From Candidatus Saccharimonadota bacterium (GTDB lineage Bacteria > Patescibacteriota > Saccharimonadia > Saccharimonadales > UBA4665), in NCBI GenBank assembly GCA_028286345.1, contig JAQBRT010000001.1, forward strand, positions 372,001 to 436,000: DNA of 64,000 nt, read 5' to 3'. A program made the position numbers and the translations under genes. Below are positions 52,063 through 60,755 of this stretch, piece after piece. Below the pieces are notes generated by a model. The model worked only from the letters and a program-made list of their open reading frames with translations, was not told the origin of the DNA and did no database searches. The first letter of the stretch is position 1, and every line of letters starts with the position of its first letter.

Positions 52063-52581
52063 TTAGGCTTTGGCTTTAGATGAAATCTGGCTCAAAGCGT
52101 CCACGAAGCCCTGCGTCGTGTCGGAGGCACCGGCGATCACGCCCAACTGGAGGCCGCTAATCTTTTTGCCGACGACATAACTTTTATAAACTGACGCAAA
52201 ATCTTGTTGGTAACTGGCCGATACATTGTCGCCTTCGCTGTTCTGGATTGAAGCACTGGTTATGACGCCGTCTTTGAGCTCTACGTTGACCTGGATCGAC
52301 TCGTTACCATGAGGCACGTTGTAACTGCTGCTGCCCGAGTAGTTGCCGTCTGTGTAGCCGCTGGAGGCTGTTGCGGCTGTGCTTGGGGTAGCTGGTGCCG
52401 GAGTTGATTGAGTTGCCGGAGTTGCTTGAGTTGGTTGGCTGGTGGGGATAGTAGTTGCCGCGCTCACCGTGTTTTTTGCCTTAAAGTGATCAGCAAATAC
52501 AATACTGCCTGCAATAACTACTATCGATAGCAGGGTGGCTGCTAATTTTCGTTTGGAGTGTTGTTCGTATGTATCTAGCAT
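52063..52581 (-). CDS. Exported FMN-binding domain protein
   Basis: 172 residues. N-terminal membrane helix (about 13-31, LAATLLSIVVIAGSIVFADHF), a Pro/Thr/Ala-rich linker (about 43-70), then an FMN-bind domain (about 75-170): 'DGNYSGSSSYNVPHGNESIQVNVELKDGVITSASI' and the flavin-attachment region 'IAGASDTTQGFVDAL', in which the GAS-D-T motif takes the place of the usual S/T-G-A-T/S. FMN would be linked on the outer face of the membrane. First gene of the flavin electron-transfer operon, with TATAAT about 10 bases before the ATG. Confidence 0.88.
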   Translation of the reverse strand: MLDTYEQHSKRKLAATLLSIVVIAGSIVFADHFKAKNTVSAATTIPTSQPTQATPATQSTPAPATPSTAATASSGYTDGNYSGSSSYNVPHGNESIQVNVELKDGVITSASIQNSEGDNVSASYQQDFASVYKSYVVGKKISGLQLGVIAGASDTTQGFVDALSQISSKAKA

Positions 52582-52787
52582 CTCAATGCCTATTATAAAA
52601 AACGGAACCTTAAATTTTCTTTAAAGCGGGCTGTCAGTCGGCCCGGGCGGCTATAATAACGCATTATAGGTCATTGGTGCATATACTTCCTAAGCACAAC
52701 CGCTATTGACAACCATTGTATAAATTGCAATGATTCAGGTAGACAAAACATTAACGGCTTAGTTGAGATGTTAAAAAGGGTAAAACA

Positions 52788-55343
52788 ATGAACGACGAAC
52801 CCGATAGTGATATTCCTGTTATTCATGCAGGGCCAAGCAAAAAACCAAGAACCAAGAAGATAAAACTGGATAACGCGTCCTTTAAAAAGCCACCGATGCT
52901 AGTGTTTGTGGCTTTGTTTTCTATGGCCGGCGTCTATTTTATTGTAAACAGCTTGGCTGCGACTTCAACGCTCACCAAAACGTGGGCCACGCTTTCTGAT
53001 TGGAGCTCGGGTACCCTAAGCAGTACGGCTATTACAAACAATGCCGTGGCATTGGCTACAACTTCTAACGGTACTAGTTCCTCGACTGCTACCACACCTA
53101 GTTCGACAACTAATTTAGCACTTGGCAAGCCAGCTACGGCATCGTCGACCAACACCGATGGCACTGGCACCAGCCTGCCCGCAAGCTACGCTACAGATGG
53201 CAATGCGTCTACCCGCTGGGGAAGCCAATACAGTGACCCTCAGTACATTACCGTCGACCTTGGTGCTAATTACAGTATTGGTGAAGTCAAACTCAACTGG
53301 GAAACTGCCTATGCATCAGCCTACATTATTGAAGTTTCGCCGGATAACAGCACCTGGAGTACCATTTATCGCACCAGTACCGGTGATGGCGGCCTTGATG
53401 ACTTGACAGGTCTAAGTGGCACCGGCCGGTACATCCGTATGTATGGCTCAGTGCGGGCTACAGGATGGGGTTACTCACTCTACGAGTTCCAGGTCTTTGG
53501 TGCAGTAAGTGCCACCTCTGGCAACTTGGCTATCAGTAAACCAATCAGCGCATCTTCAACTGGCAGCATTACTACTGGCGGCAAGGGCAAGCGCGTCCAG
53601 ACACAATCACAGCCGGCATCTAATGCCAATGATGGCAATGCATCTAGCCGTTGGTTAAGTAGTTCTAATGATACACAGTGGATTTACATGGACCTTGGCA
53701 CGGCCAGAAACATTAATGAAGTTAAGCTAAGCTGGGATGCCAATTACGCTAAGGCCTACCAAATCCAATTTTCTAATGACGCAAGCAGCTGGACTTCAGT
53801 CTACTCAACGACCGGTGGTGATGGCGGCATAGACGATATAACGTCACTGACCGGCACCGCCCGTTACGTACGGCTGTATTCAACAGCACGGGCTTCGACC
53901 TCATCTGGCTATTCGTTATTTGAGATTGAGGTGTATGGTGCTTCAACGGCCGTCACGACCGCTTATGTTCCAAACGGCAACATTGTCCTTGGTTACGACG
54001 GGGATAGCGGCACAGTATCGACTAGCCCGGTTAGTTGGACTTCAATTGCCCCAACAGCATCAATTCCCGCCGGTACTTCTATTGCTTATGAGGCACGCAC
54101 CAGTAGCGACAATGCTAACTGGTCAGCCTGGACTAGCGTTTCTGACAGCCTTTTGGGGCTACCGGCTAGCCGTTACTTGCAGTTGCGGGCAACCCTAGCG
54201 ACCACTGACGCCGCTGCTACACCACTGCTTCAGAAATTAGCCCTGACATACGTCGTTACTACGCCAGATGCAGCCCCGGCACCAACTGTTAGCTTCTCGG
54301 CTTCGCCAACCTCAGTTGTTTCTGGCAGCGCCTCAACGCTTGCTTGGAGTTCAACAAACGCTACCTCGTGTACGGCTACTGGCTCATGGTCTGGCTCAAA
54401 GGCAACAGCCGGTTCAGCATCAACTGGTGCCGTGACTGCTAATTCTAGCTACGGCTTGAGCTGTACTGGCTCTGGTGGCACGGCCAGCGCTAATGCTACA
54501 GTTACGGTTACAGCTCCTCCGGCTGGCAGCACTGCGCCATCGGGTGTTGATATGCCAACAGGGGACGTTACCAGTGGTGGCCATACTTGGCACCAAGTTG
54601 TTAAGGAAGACTTTACCAAAAACCTTGCGCTTGGCTCGTGGACCGACAGCGGCACAACCACCTCCTGCCCATCTAACGCTGACGCAGTGCAGTACACCGG
54701 CAATGAGGGCGCAAGCTGGACCTCGTACCCTAAGTGTTACCTCAACACAGACCATGTACACCACTACCGTTCAGACCAGGCCTTGAGTGTTCACGATGGT
54801 ACTCTCGACTTCTGGCTGCACTCGGTTAATGGCACCCCAACCTCAGCCAGCCCAGGCCCAGTCATGCCTGACGGTACCCGCTACCAAACCTATGGCCGCT
54901 ACGAAGTCCGTTTCAAGACCACATCCCACACCATGAACGAATTCTATGTTGCTTGGTTGCTATGGACCAGAGACGATACCAAGTGGACCTGCTCCGAAAG
55001 TGACTTCCCGGAAAGTAACCTTGGTTCAACTAGTGTTAACGCTTTTGCGCACTACAACTCAGACACAGTTAACTGCCCAGATACCAACCGCTCACAAGAT
55101 GCCTACAGTAAGTCCGTAGACTTCACAGGCTGGCACACTTACACCCAGGAATGGATGCCTGGCAAGCGCAATTACTACCTTGATGGTGTCCTGATTGGTT
55201 CCTCAACTAACTATGTCTACGCCAACCCAGAGCGCTGGCAGTTGCAAACCGAGATCACCTCTAGCTGTGACAGCGGCTCAACCAACACCTGTACCCAAGA
55301 TGGGCACTTGCTCGTCGACTGGGCAGTTGTATACTCCTACTAA
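52788..55343 (+). CDS. Surface GH16-family glycoside hydrolase with two discoidin-like domains
   Basis: 851 residues. A membrane helix at about 35-55 anchors the protein. Two F5/8 type C (discoidin, CBM32-like) domains follow at about 100-245 and 250-385 ('ASSTNTDGTGTSLPASYATDGNASTRWGS', 'YITVDLGA', 'VKLNWETAYASAY'), then an Ig-like Ser/Thr-rich part (about 500-580). Residues about 605-851 resemble GH16: the catalytic pattern E-S-D-F-P-E with Glu737, Asp739 and Glu742 fits the family's ExDxxE, plus 'YGRYEVRFKTT' and 'GWHTYTQEWMPGKRNYYLDG'. Members cut beta-glucans, agar or related glycans. It could act on host or biofilm polysaccharide. Confidence 0.85.
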   Translation: MNDEPDSDIPVIHAGPSKKPRTKKIKLDNASFKKPPMLVFVALFSMAGVYFIVNSLAATSTLTKTWATLSDWSSGTLSSTAITNNAVALATTSNGTSSSTATTPSSTTNLALGKPATASSTNTDGTGTSLPASYATDGNASTRWGSQYSDPQYITVDLGANYSIGEVKLNWETAYASAYIIEVSPDNSTWSTIYRTSTGDGGLDDLTGLSGTGRYIRMYGSVRATGWGYSLYEFQVFGAVSATSGNLAISKPISASSTGSITTGGKGKRVQTQSQPASNANDGNASSRWLSSSNDTQWIYMDLGTARNINEVKLSWDANYAKAYQIQFSNDASSWTSVYSTTGGDGGIDDITSLTGTARYVRLYSTARASTSSGYSLFEIEVYGASTAVTTAYVPNGNIVLGYDGDSGTVSTSPVSWTSIAPTASIPAGTSIAYEARTSSDNANWSAWTSVSDSLLGLPASRYLQLRATLATTDAAATPLLQKLALTYVVTTPDAAPAPTVSFSASPTSVVSGSASTLAWSSTNATSCTATGSWSGSKATAGSASTGAVTANSSYGLSCTGSGGTASANATVTVTAPPAGSTAPSGVDMPTGDVTSGGHTWHQVVKEDFTKNLALGSWTDSGTTTSCPSNADAVQYTGNEGASWTSYPKCYLNTDHVHHYRSDQALSVHDGTLDFWLHSVNGTPTSASPGPVMPDGTRYQTYGRYEVRFKTTSHTMNEFYVAWLLWTRDDTKWTCSESDFPESNLGSTSVNAFAHYNSDTVNCPDTNRSQDAYSKSVDFTGWHTYTQEWMPGKRNYYLDGVLIGSSTNYVYANPERWQLQTEITSSCDSGSTNTCTQDGHLLVDWAVVYSY

Positions 55344-55389
55344 ACCGTAAGCGTCACCCCATCAGATGTGCTATCATACGAGGTAGCAT

Positions 55390-57027
55390 ATGAGTAAAGT
55401 TGCGCAGTACCTCCAAGAGCATTTGGTCGGCGAAGTCATGACCAGCGTTGACGCCCGCCGTTACTTCGCTACGGATAGCAGTATCTTTTCGCTGCCACCA
55501 GCCCTGGTTGTCTATCCGCGCAGTGAAAACGATGTCCGCAAAACCGCCCGTTTTACCTGGCAGCTAGCTGAGCGTGGCCGAGTCATCCCCATGACCTCCC
55601 GCGGTTCCGGTACCGACCAAACTGGCGCCGCCCTAGGGACGGGCATTGTAATTGTTTTTCCGGCGCACATGCACCGTATTTTGGAACTCGACACCAAGGC
55701 TAACACCGTAACTGTAGAGCCAGGTATTAACTACGGCAAACTTCAGCAAACCCTGCATACCCACCACCGTTTCTTGCCGCCTTTCCCAGCCTCAATGGAA
55801 TATTCAACCGTTGGCGGGGCTGTGGCCAACAACGCCAGCGGCGAAAAATCCGTCAAATATGGCGATACCCGCAACTTTGTTACATCTTTACGGGTAGTGC
55901 TGGCTAACGGCGAAGTTATTGAGACTAGCCGCCTCAGCAAGCGTGACCTTAATAAAAAGCTCGGCCTGGCCAGCTTTGAAGGCGAAATCTACCGCCAACT
56001 GGACACTCTCCTAGAAGAAAACAAGCCACTTGTCAGCAAAACCCTGCGCAACGTTACGCGCAATAACGCCGGCTACCACTTAATAGATGTACTGCGTGGT
56101 GATGGCTCATTTGACCTCACGCCGCTGTTCTTAGGAAGCCAAGGCACCCTAGGCATTATTACCGAAATCAGCCTCGACACCGAAGCCTACAACCCAAGCA
56201 CCACGCTACTACTGGCCAGCTTTGACAGCCTTGAGCAGACCCAGGCTGCCGTTTTGGCTCTGCGTGCTTTGCCAGATGTGCCAAGCGCCATTGAGCTGGT
56301 CGACGGCCACTTACTCGACCTGGTCCAAGCCCGTAACCCCAACTTGCTGCGAGAAGTTATGCCCCAGCCGTTCCCAACCGCGGTGCTGCTAGTTGAGTTT
56401 GACAATGCCAACGAGCGCAGCCTTAAACGGGCCGTCCGGAGAGCTAATAAAATCTTTGAGCAGTATGCCTCTAGCCTTCATACAGAAACCGACCCAGAAC
56501 GCCAAAACAACTTTTGGAAAATCCGCCAAGCTTCCAGCACTTTGTTGGCCAACAATGAAGGTCATGACCGTGCCGTACCGCTGATTGATGATGCCACCAT
56601 TCCACCCGACCAGATCAAAAACTACATGCAAGCCGTCTACGCCTTACTAGAAAAAAATAACCTCCCGATTGCCGTTTGGGGCCATGCCGGTGACGGCACC
56701 TTCCGTGTCCAGCCCGCCCTCAACTTGAGTTTGGTCGGCGACCGCCAGACTGCTTTCCGCCTAATGGATGAATACTACAAATTAGTTATTAGCCTCGGCG
56801 GCACAGTTAGCGGCGAACGCAATGATGGCCGCCTCCGCGCACCATACGCCGAACTCCAATACGGCCCAGAAGTAACCGCGCTTTTCCGCAAGGTCAAACA
56901 GATATTTGACCCCTACGGCACCCTCAATCCTGGCGTCAAAGTCGGTGTTTCGCTAGACGACATCCGCGCCCTCGTCCGCCCCGATTACTCGCTAGATCAT
57001 CTCTACGACCATTTACCCCGTAGCTAA
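55390..57027 (+). CDS. FAD-linked oxidase, GlcD/D-lactate dehydrogenase type
   Basis: 545 residues. N-terminal FAD-binding domain (PCMH type, about 35-215): 'VIPMTSRGSGTDQTGAALGTGIVIVF', 'VEPGINYGKLQQTL', 'GGAVANNASGEKSVKYGDTRNFV'. C-terminal FAD-oxidase domain with 'WGHAGDGTFRVQPALNL' and an end 'IFDPYGTLNPGVKVG'. Oxidises D-lactate, glycolate or a like 2-hydroxy acid, passing electrons to a quinone, cytochrome or other carrier. No Fe-S domain is fused. Substrate cannot be read. A possible electron source for the nearby flavin chain, but this is only a suggestion. Confidence 0.92.
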   Translation: MSKVAQYLQEHLVGEVMTSVDARRYFATDSSIFSLPPALVVYPRSENDVRKTARFTWQLAERGRVIPMTSRGSGTDQTGAALGTGIVIVFPAHMHRILELDTKANTVTVEPGINYGKLQQTLHTHHRFLPPFPASMEYSTVGGAVANNASGEKSVKYGDTRNFVTSLRVVLANGEVIETSRLSKRDLNKKLGLASFEGEIYRQLDTLLEENKPLVSKTLRNVTRNNAGYHLIDVLRGDGSFDLTPLFLGSQGTLGIITEISLDTEAYNPSTTLLLASFDSLEQTQAAVLALRALPDVPSAIELVDGHLLDLVQARNPNLLREVMPQPFPTAVLLVEFDNANERSLKRAVRRANKIFEQYASSLHTETDPERQNNFWKIRQASSTLLANNEGHDRAVPLIDDATIPPDQIKNYMQAVYALLEKNNLPIAVWGHAGDGTFRVQPALNLSLVGDRQTAFRLMDEYYKLVISLGGTVSGERNDGRLRAPYAELQYGPEVTALFRKVKQIFDPYGTLNPGVKVGVSLDDIRALVRPDYSLDHLYDHLPRS

Positions 57028-57029
57028 CC

Positions 57030-57058
57030 TTGAAATTTTGCGTCAAAACAGATAAGAT
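57030..57058 (+). promoter_or_regulatory. Promoter of the tRNA-Leu(GAG)/tRNA-Val pair
   Basis: -35 TTGAAA (57030-57035), 17 bases, -10 TAAGAT (57053-57058), containing the same TCAAAACAGATAAGAT core as the promoter of tRNA-Leu(CAG). Confidence 0.7.
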
Positions 57059-57076
57059 GTAACGGTTATTTATCAC

Positions 57077-57161
57077 GCGGACGTGGTGAAATTGGTATAC
57101 ACGCTACCTTGAGGTGGTAGTGCCGAAAGGTGTGGAGGTTCAAGTCCTCTCGTCCGCACCA
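57077..57161 (+). tRNA. tRNA-Leu(GAG)
   Basis: 85 bases with encoded CCA. Acceptor GCGGACG/CGTCCGC, anticodon stem CTACC/GGTAG with loop TTGAGGT, variable arm GCCGAAAGGT, T arm identical to that of tRNA-Leu(CAG). It has no inserted element although its 3' end differs from the occupied site at one position only. Confidence 0.97.
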
Positions 57162-57189
57162 AATAACCTTGTGATACAATCGCAAGCGT

Positions 57190-57266
57190 GGGTGATTAGC
57201 TCAGTTGGCTAGAGCACCTCGTTTACACCGAGGGGGTCGGGGGTTCGAGCCCCTCATCACCCACCA
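57190..57266 (+). tRNA. tRNA-Val(TAC)
   Basis: 77 bases with encoded CCA. Acceptor GGGTGAT/ATCACCC, anticodon stem CCTCG/CGAGG with loop TTTACAC, T arm GGGGG-TTCGAGC-CCCTC. It follows tRNA-Leu(GAG) by 28 bases and is co-transcribed with it. Confidence 0.97.
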
Positions 57267-57281
57267 GAAAGTACAATCTTC

Positions 57282-57307
57282 AAAACCCCGACGCGTTCGG
57301 GGTTTTT
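57282..57307 (+). terminator. Intrinsic terminator of the tRNA operon
   Basis: Ten-pair stem AAAACCCCGA/TCGGGGTTTT with loop CGCGT and a T run, 15 bases after tRNA-Val. Confidence 0.85.
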
Positions 57308-57364
57308 GCTTTTGCTTGCAAAGTTGGCGCGCCGTCATATACTACAGATATAAGCGAGGTGAAC

Positions 57365-57943
57365 ATGTCTGCATTTAGTGATCCTGAATTTTCTCAGCAT
57401 ATAGAACGGTGGCGCCAATCAAGTGCCGGACAGACTAGCGCCAGAAGTGCGGCTGAGCTATTGGCCCAAGATCGTATGGAAGCTGAACGGCAAAGGACGA
57501 TGAGGCTACTGACCAACGCCCGGGAAGTTGCACGAATTATAAACGGCCAGCTTCAGCCTAATCTCCAGCTCCGCAGGGCAGTGCCGAACACCATATTCAA
57601 GCGCATACTGAGCGGTAACCGCGAGGTGGCAAGTGATTCAGTCACGCCAACGTGGAAGCTTGTAGACACTATGTCTTCGCAGTATAACGTTACGCGCGGC
57701 GAGTACTCATATAGTGGTGCCGATGGCCTTGCCCTTGGAATGACAGGGCGCCTTTTTACGTACAATGTTCAAAGTATAGGGAATATTATTACCCGTGACT
57801 TGGCAACTCCAGAGGCACTCACTGAGAGTTTTAGCCTCCCTGGTTTTGGATCAGATGATTTCCATAAACCAGTTGAACATGTCGCGTCTCATAACCGTGC
57901 AATCGAATTTTATTTAGCTAAATTTGTCGCCGAAAAACTATAG
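57365..57943 (+). CDS. Protein of unknown function
   Basis: 192 residues from the ATG at 57365, with GAGG 5 bases upstream and a TATACT at 57339-57344. Soluble; a helical N-terminal half rich in Arg ('EAERQRTMRLLTNAREVARIING'), then a beta-rich half ('SQYNVTRGEYSYSGADGLALGMTGRLFTYNV'). No domain recognised. Stands alone between the tRNA terminator and the convergent carboxypeptidase gene. Confidence 0.75.
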   Translation: MSAFSDPEFSQHIERWRQSSAGQTSARSAAELLAQDRMEAERQRTMRLLTNAREVARIINGQLQPNLQLRRAVPNTIFKRILSGNREVASDSVTPTWKLVDTMSSQYNVTRGEYSYSGADGLALGMTGRLFTYNVQSIGNIITRDLATPEALTESFSLPGFGSDDFHKPVEHVASHNRAIEFYLAKFVAEKL

Positions 57944-57981
57944 TAGCTCAGGTTGTGTCCAGGGCTGAGGATGGTACGCCT

Positions 57982-59214
57982 CTAGTGATATAGCGGGTGC
58001 GTTAAGCGCCACCAAGTTGATGGTTTTGTTGGTGGTGATTGAAGTACGGCATCAATCGATTTGCTGCCGGCAAGCAGTGACTTTTCGGCGGTGATTGTGC
58101 CAACTACTTCGCCGGCTTTGGCATTCTGAGAAATGGGCTTTAGTGATATGGTAACCGGCACGGCCAAACCTTTCCAACTGAGGACGCTAACCCCGCTCTG
58201 GGCTATAGCTTGCGGGCCATTGCCCCACGGCTGATGATAGGTGCCAACAGCGGCACCGGTGCTCATAAGCGTGGTGTTATCAAAGTTTTTCTGGGCAGCA
58301 GTGGTGAGCGGCTTGGTGTCTATTAAGGCCGTATCAAGGTTTGGGGCACCGGCCACGGCTGTAACAATTGTTACCGGCTTGTTGTTGATGCTGGTTTTGG
58401 ATGCTCCCAAGAAAACGCCACCAGCCTGAAGGGTATTGCCGGTTTTGATGCCCACAATGCCGTTGGTGCCTAGCAGTGAGTTGACGTTATAAATCCGTCC
58501 AGCAACTGGTACGTCAGCTGCATCGGGCAGGGCGACAATTTTGGCGATTACCGGGTTGTCCATGGCCGCCTGGCCAAGCTTTACCAAGTCACGGGTGGTG
58601 CTGGTTGTGGTTGGGTCGTAGCCGCTGGCATCGGTGCCAATATGGGTGTTAATCAGCCCGATCTGCTTAATGTAGCTAGTGGCAAACTGGTTGTAGGCTT
58701 TGAGCGAGCCAAAAGCCCAAATGGCCATGCTATCGGCGATGTTATTGGCGGAGGGCAGTAGCACTGCTTCAAGCATCTGGTACTCGGTGATTGATTCGCC
58801 GTTATTAACTGGTGTGACCGAGCCTTCTTTGGCAACGTACGCGTCGTAGAGGGCGATGTCGGCGCTACTGAGTTTGATAGTGGGGCCTTGTTCGCCAGGT
58901 GCCAGCGGCTTTTTCTGTAAAACGGCCAGGGAAGTTATAACTTTAGCGACGCTGGCAATTGGCACTGGAGTTTGTTTGCCATGCTGGGCAACAACATCGG
59001 CACCCAAAATGCCTACTGCAGCCTGTCCGTACGCTGGCCATGGCAAGTCACCGGTTAAGGTATGGGTTGATAATGTAATCTTGGCCAGTTCAGGCTTAAT
59101 AACAGGCAGTGGCTGCTGCAAAATCCAGAAACTGTAGCCGCCTAAGACAAGCAGCAATAGAAACAGGCGTAGTACGCGCCAGATATGGCGTTTTGGTTTG
59201 GTATCCATAGGCAC
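57982..59214 (-). CDS. dacA: D-alanyl-D-alanine carboxypeptidase (S11 family)
   Basis: 410 residues from a GTG at 59214; an ATG at 59208 is as likely. N-terminal membrane helix (about 12-28, LRLFLLLLVLGGYSFWI) and an outward serine peptidase domain with the three active-site motifs: SVAK (SxxK), SAN (SxN) and KTGN (KTG). It trims the terminal D-Ala of peptidoglycan stem peptides and sets cross-linking. The C-terminal anchor helix of E. coli PBP5 is absent. Divergent from lemA. Confidence 0.93.
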   Translation of the reverse strand: MPMDTKPKRHIWRVLRLFLLLLVLGGYSFWILQQPLPVIKPELAKITLSTHTLTGDLPWPAYGQAAVGILGADVVAQHGKQTPVPIASVAKVITSLAVLQKKPLAPGEQGPTIKLSSADIALYDAYVAKEGSVTPVNNGESITEYQMLEAVLLPSANNIADSMAIWAFGSLKAYNQFATSYIKQIGLINTHIGTDASGYDPTTTSTTRDLVKLGQAAMDNPVIAKIVALPDAADVPVAGRIYNVNSLLGTNGIVGIKTGNTLQAGGVFLGASKTSINNKPVTIVTAVAGAPNLDTALIDTKPLTTAAQKNFDNTTLMSTGAAVGTYHQPWGNGPQAIAQSGVSVLSWKGLAVPVTISLKPISQNAKAGEVVGTITAEKSLLAGSKSIDAVLQSPPTKPSTWWRLTHPLYH

Positions 59215-59273
59215 ACTCTATGATACAACGTAACCAATTTGGTATATACTATAAGCGTTACTAAGGAGATTAT

Positions 59274-59840
59274 ATGTCCACCGTTCTTATTGTAGTTATT
59301 GTCCTTGTTGTCATCGCTGTCATTCTGGCTGGCATGTACAACGGCCTCGTCCGTCTCAACCAGCAAGCTAAAGAAGCTTGGAGCGATATCACTGTACAAC
59401 TCAAGCGCCGAGCCGACCTGATCCCAAACCTCGTTAACACCGTTAAGGGTTACGCCAGCCACGAAAAGGGCGTGTTTGAAGAAGTTACTAAAGCCCGTGC
59501 CGCCAGCTTAAGCGCACAGAGCGTTGAAGAAGTCAGCAAAGCCGAAAACCAATTCCAACAGACCATGAAAAGCCTGTTTGCCGTTGCCGAGGCCTACCCA
59601 GACCTCAAAGCCTCACAAAACTTCCAGGAGTTACAGGCCGAACTGACCGACACCGAAGACAAAGTCCAAGCCTCACGCCGCTTTTATAACGGTGTAGTCC
59701 GTGACTTTAATACCAAGCGCACCACGTTCCCAACCAATATTTTTGCTAATATGCTCGGCTTTAAAGAAGATAAGCCATTCTTCGAACTCGATGAAGCTGC
59801 CACGGCCGCTATCCAAGAGCCAGTAGAAGTTAAATTTTAG
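59274..59840 (+). CDS. lemA: LemA family protein
   Basis: 188 residues; AAGGAG 7 bases before the ATG. One N-terminal membrane helix (about 3-22) and a helical-bundle domain: 'YNGLVRLNQQAKEAWSDITVQLKRRADLIPNLVNTVKGYASHEKGVFEEVTKARA' and 'FYNGVVRDFNTKRTTFPTNIFANMLGF'. Often paired with HtpX, as here; exact role unknown. Confidence 0.95.
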   Translation: MSTVLIVVIVLVVIAVILAGMYNGLVRLNQQAKEAWSDITVQLKRRADLIPNLVNTVKGYASHEKGVFEEVTKARAASLSAQSVEEVSKAENQFQQTMKSLFAVAEAYPDLKASQNFQELQAELTDTEDKVQASRRFYNGVVRDFNTKRTTFPTNIFANMLGFKEDKPFFELDEAATAAIQEPVEVKF

Positions 59841-59858
59841 TTTAAGGTAGGCTGTACG

Positions 59859-60737
59859 ATGTATAGCGATATTGCTGCTAATAAACGCAAAACAGTCATC
59901 ATTATGGCGGTTTTCCTGGCGTTCCTGGCACTGCTAGTATGGATTTTTGACAAGTATGTTGGTGGTAGCACCGGTGTATTTTATGGCGGCCTGATCGGCT
60001 CGCTTGTCTACGTCATTTTTAGCTACTTTGCCGGTGCCAAAATGGCCTTGGCCGTTAATGCTGCCCATGAAATCACCAAGAGGGATAATCCTCGCTTGTG
60101 GCGGATCGTCGAAAATTTGTCGATCACCAATGGGATGCCAATGCCGCGGGTATATATTATGGATGACCCGGCGCCCAATGCTTTTGCCACTGGCCGTGAC
60201 CCAAAACATGCCGCGGTCTGTGCCACCTCCGGTATCCTGGACATCATGAACGACACCGAGCTAGAAGGCGTTATTGCCCACGAGCTTGGCCATGTTAAAA
60301 ACTACGATATCCGCGTTACCATGATTGCTTTTGCGCTTAGCTCAATCATCTCGCTGATTGCCGATGTGATCCTGCGTATGACCTGGTTCCGCAGCAATGA
60401 GGAGCGCGAAAACAACCAGCTATTTATGGTCCTGGGCATTGTGGCTGCTATTGTGGCGCCAATTGTCGCTACCTTGATCCAGCTAGCTGTCTCACGCCAA
60501 CGCGAATACCTAGCCGATGCTACCGGTGCCCTAACCACCCGCTATCCAGAGGGCTTGGCAAGTGCGCTAGAAAAAATTGCCGAATATGGCAGCAGTTTGC
60601 AGCGCCAAAATACAGCCACCGCGCATTTGTTTTTTGCCAACCCACTCAAAGCTGGCAACTTAGCTGGTTTGTTTAGTACCCACCCACCAATCGAAGAGCG
60701 GATTGCCCGCTTACGGAAAATGGAGCAACACGCCTAA
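59859..60737 (+). CDS. htpX: Protease HtpX homologue (M48 zinc metalloprotease)
   Basis: 292 residues, 18 bases after lemA. Two N-terminal membrane helices (about 12-30, 36-55), zinc motif HELGHV with His141, Glu142 and His145, two further helices (about 156-175, 190-213) and 'REYLADATGAL' with the third ligand Glu. The protease removes misfolded membrane proteins. Confidence 0.95.
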   Translation: MYSDIAANKRKTVIIMAVFLAFLALLVWIFDKYVGGSTGVFYGGLIGSLVYVIFSYFAGAKMALAVNAAHEITKRDNPRLWRIVENLSITNGMPMPRVYIMDDPAPNAFATGRDPKHAAVCATSGILDIMNDTELEGVIAHELGHVKNYDIRVTMIAFALSSIISLIADVILRMTWFRSNEERENNQLFMVLGIVAAIVAPIVATLIQLAVSRQREYLADATGALTTRYPEGLASALEKIAEYGSSLQRQNTATAHLFFANPLKAGNLAGLFSTHPPIEERIARLRKMEQHA

Positions 60738-60743
60738 AGGACG

Positions 60744-60749
60744 TATACT
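60744..60749 (+). promoter_or_regulatory. -10 box of a leaderless promoter
   Basis: TATACT ends 6 bases before the ATG at 60756, just past the htpX stop. Confidence 0.5.
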
Positions 60750-60755
60750 AAATCT

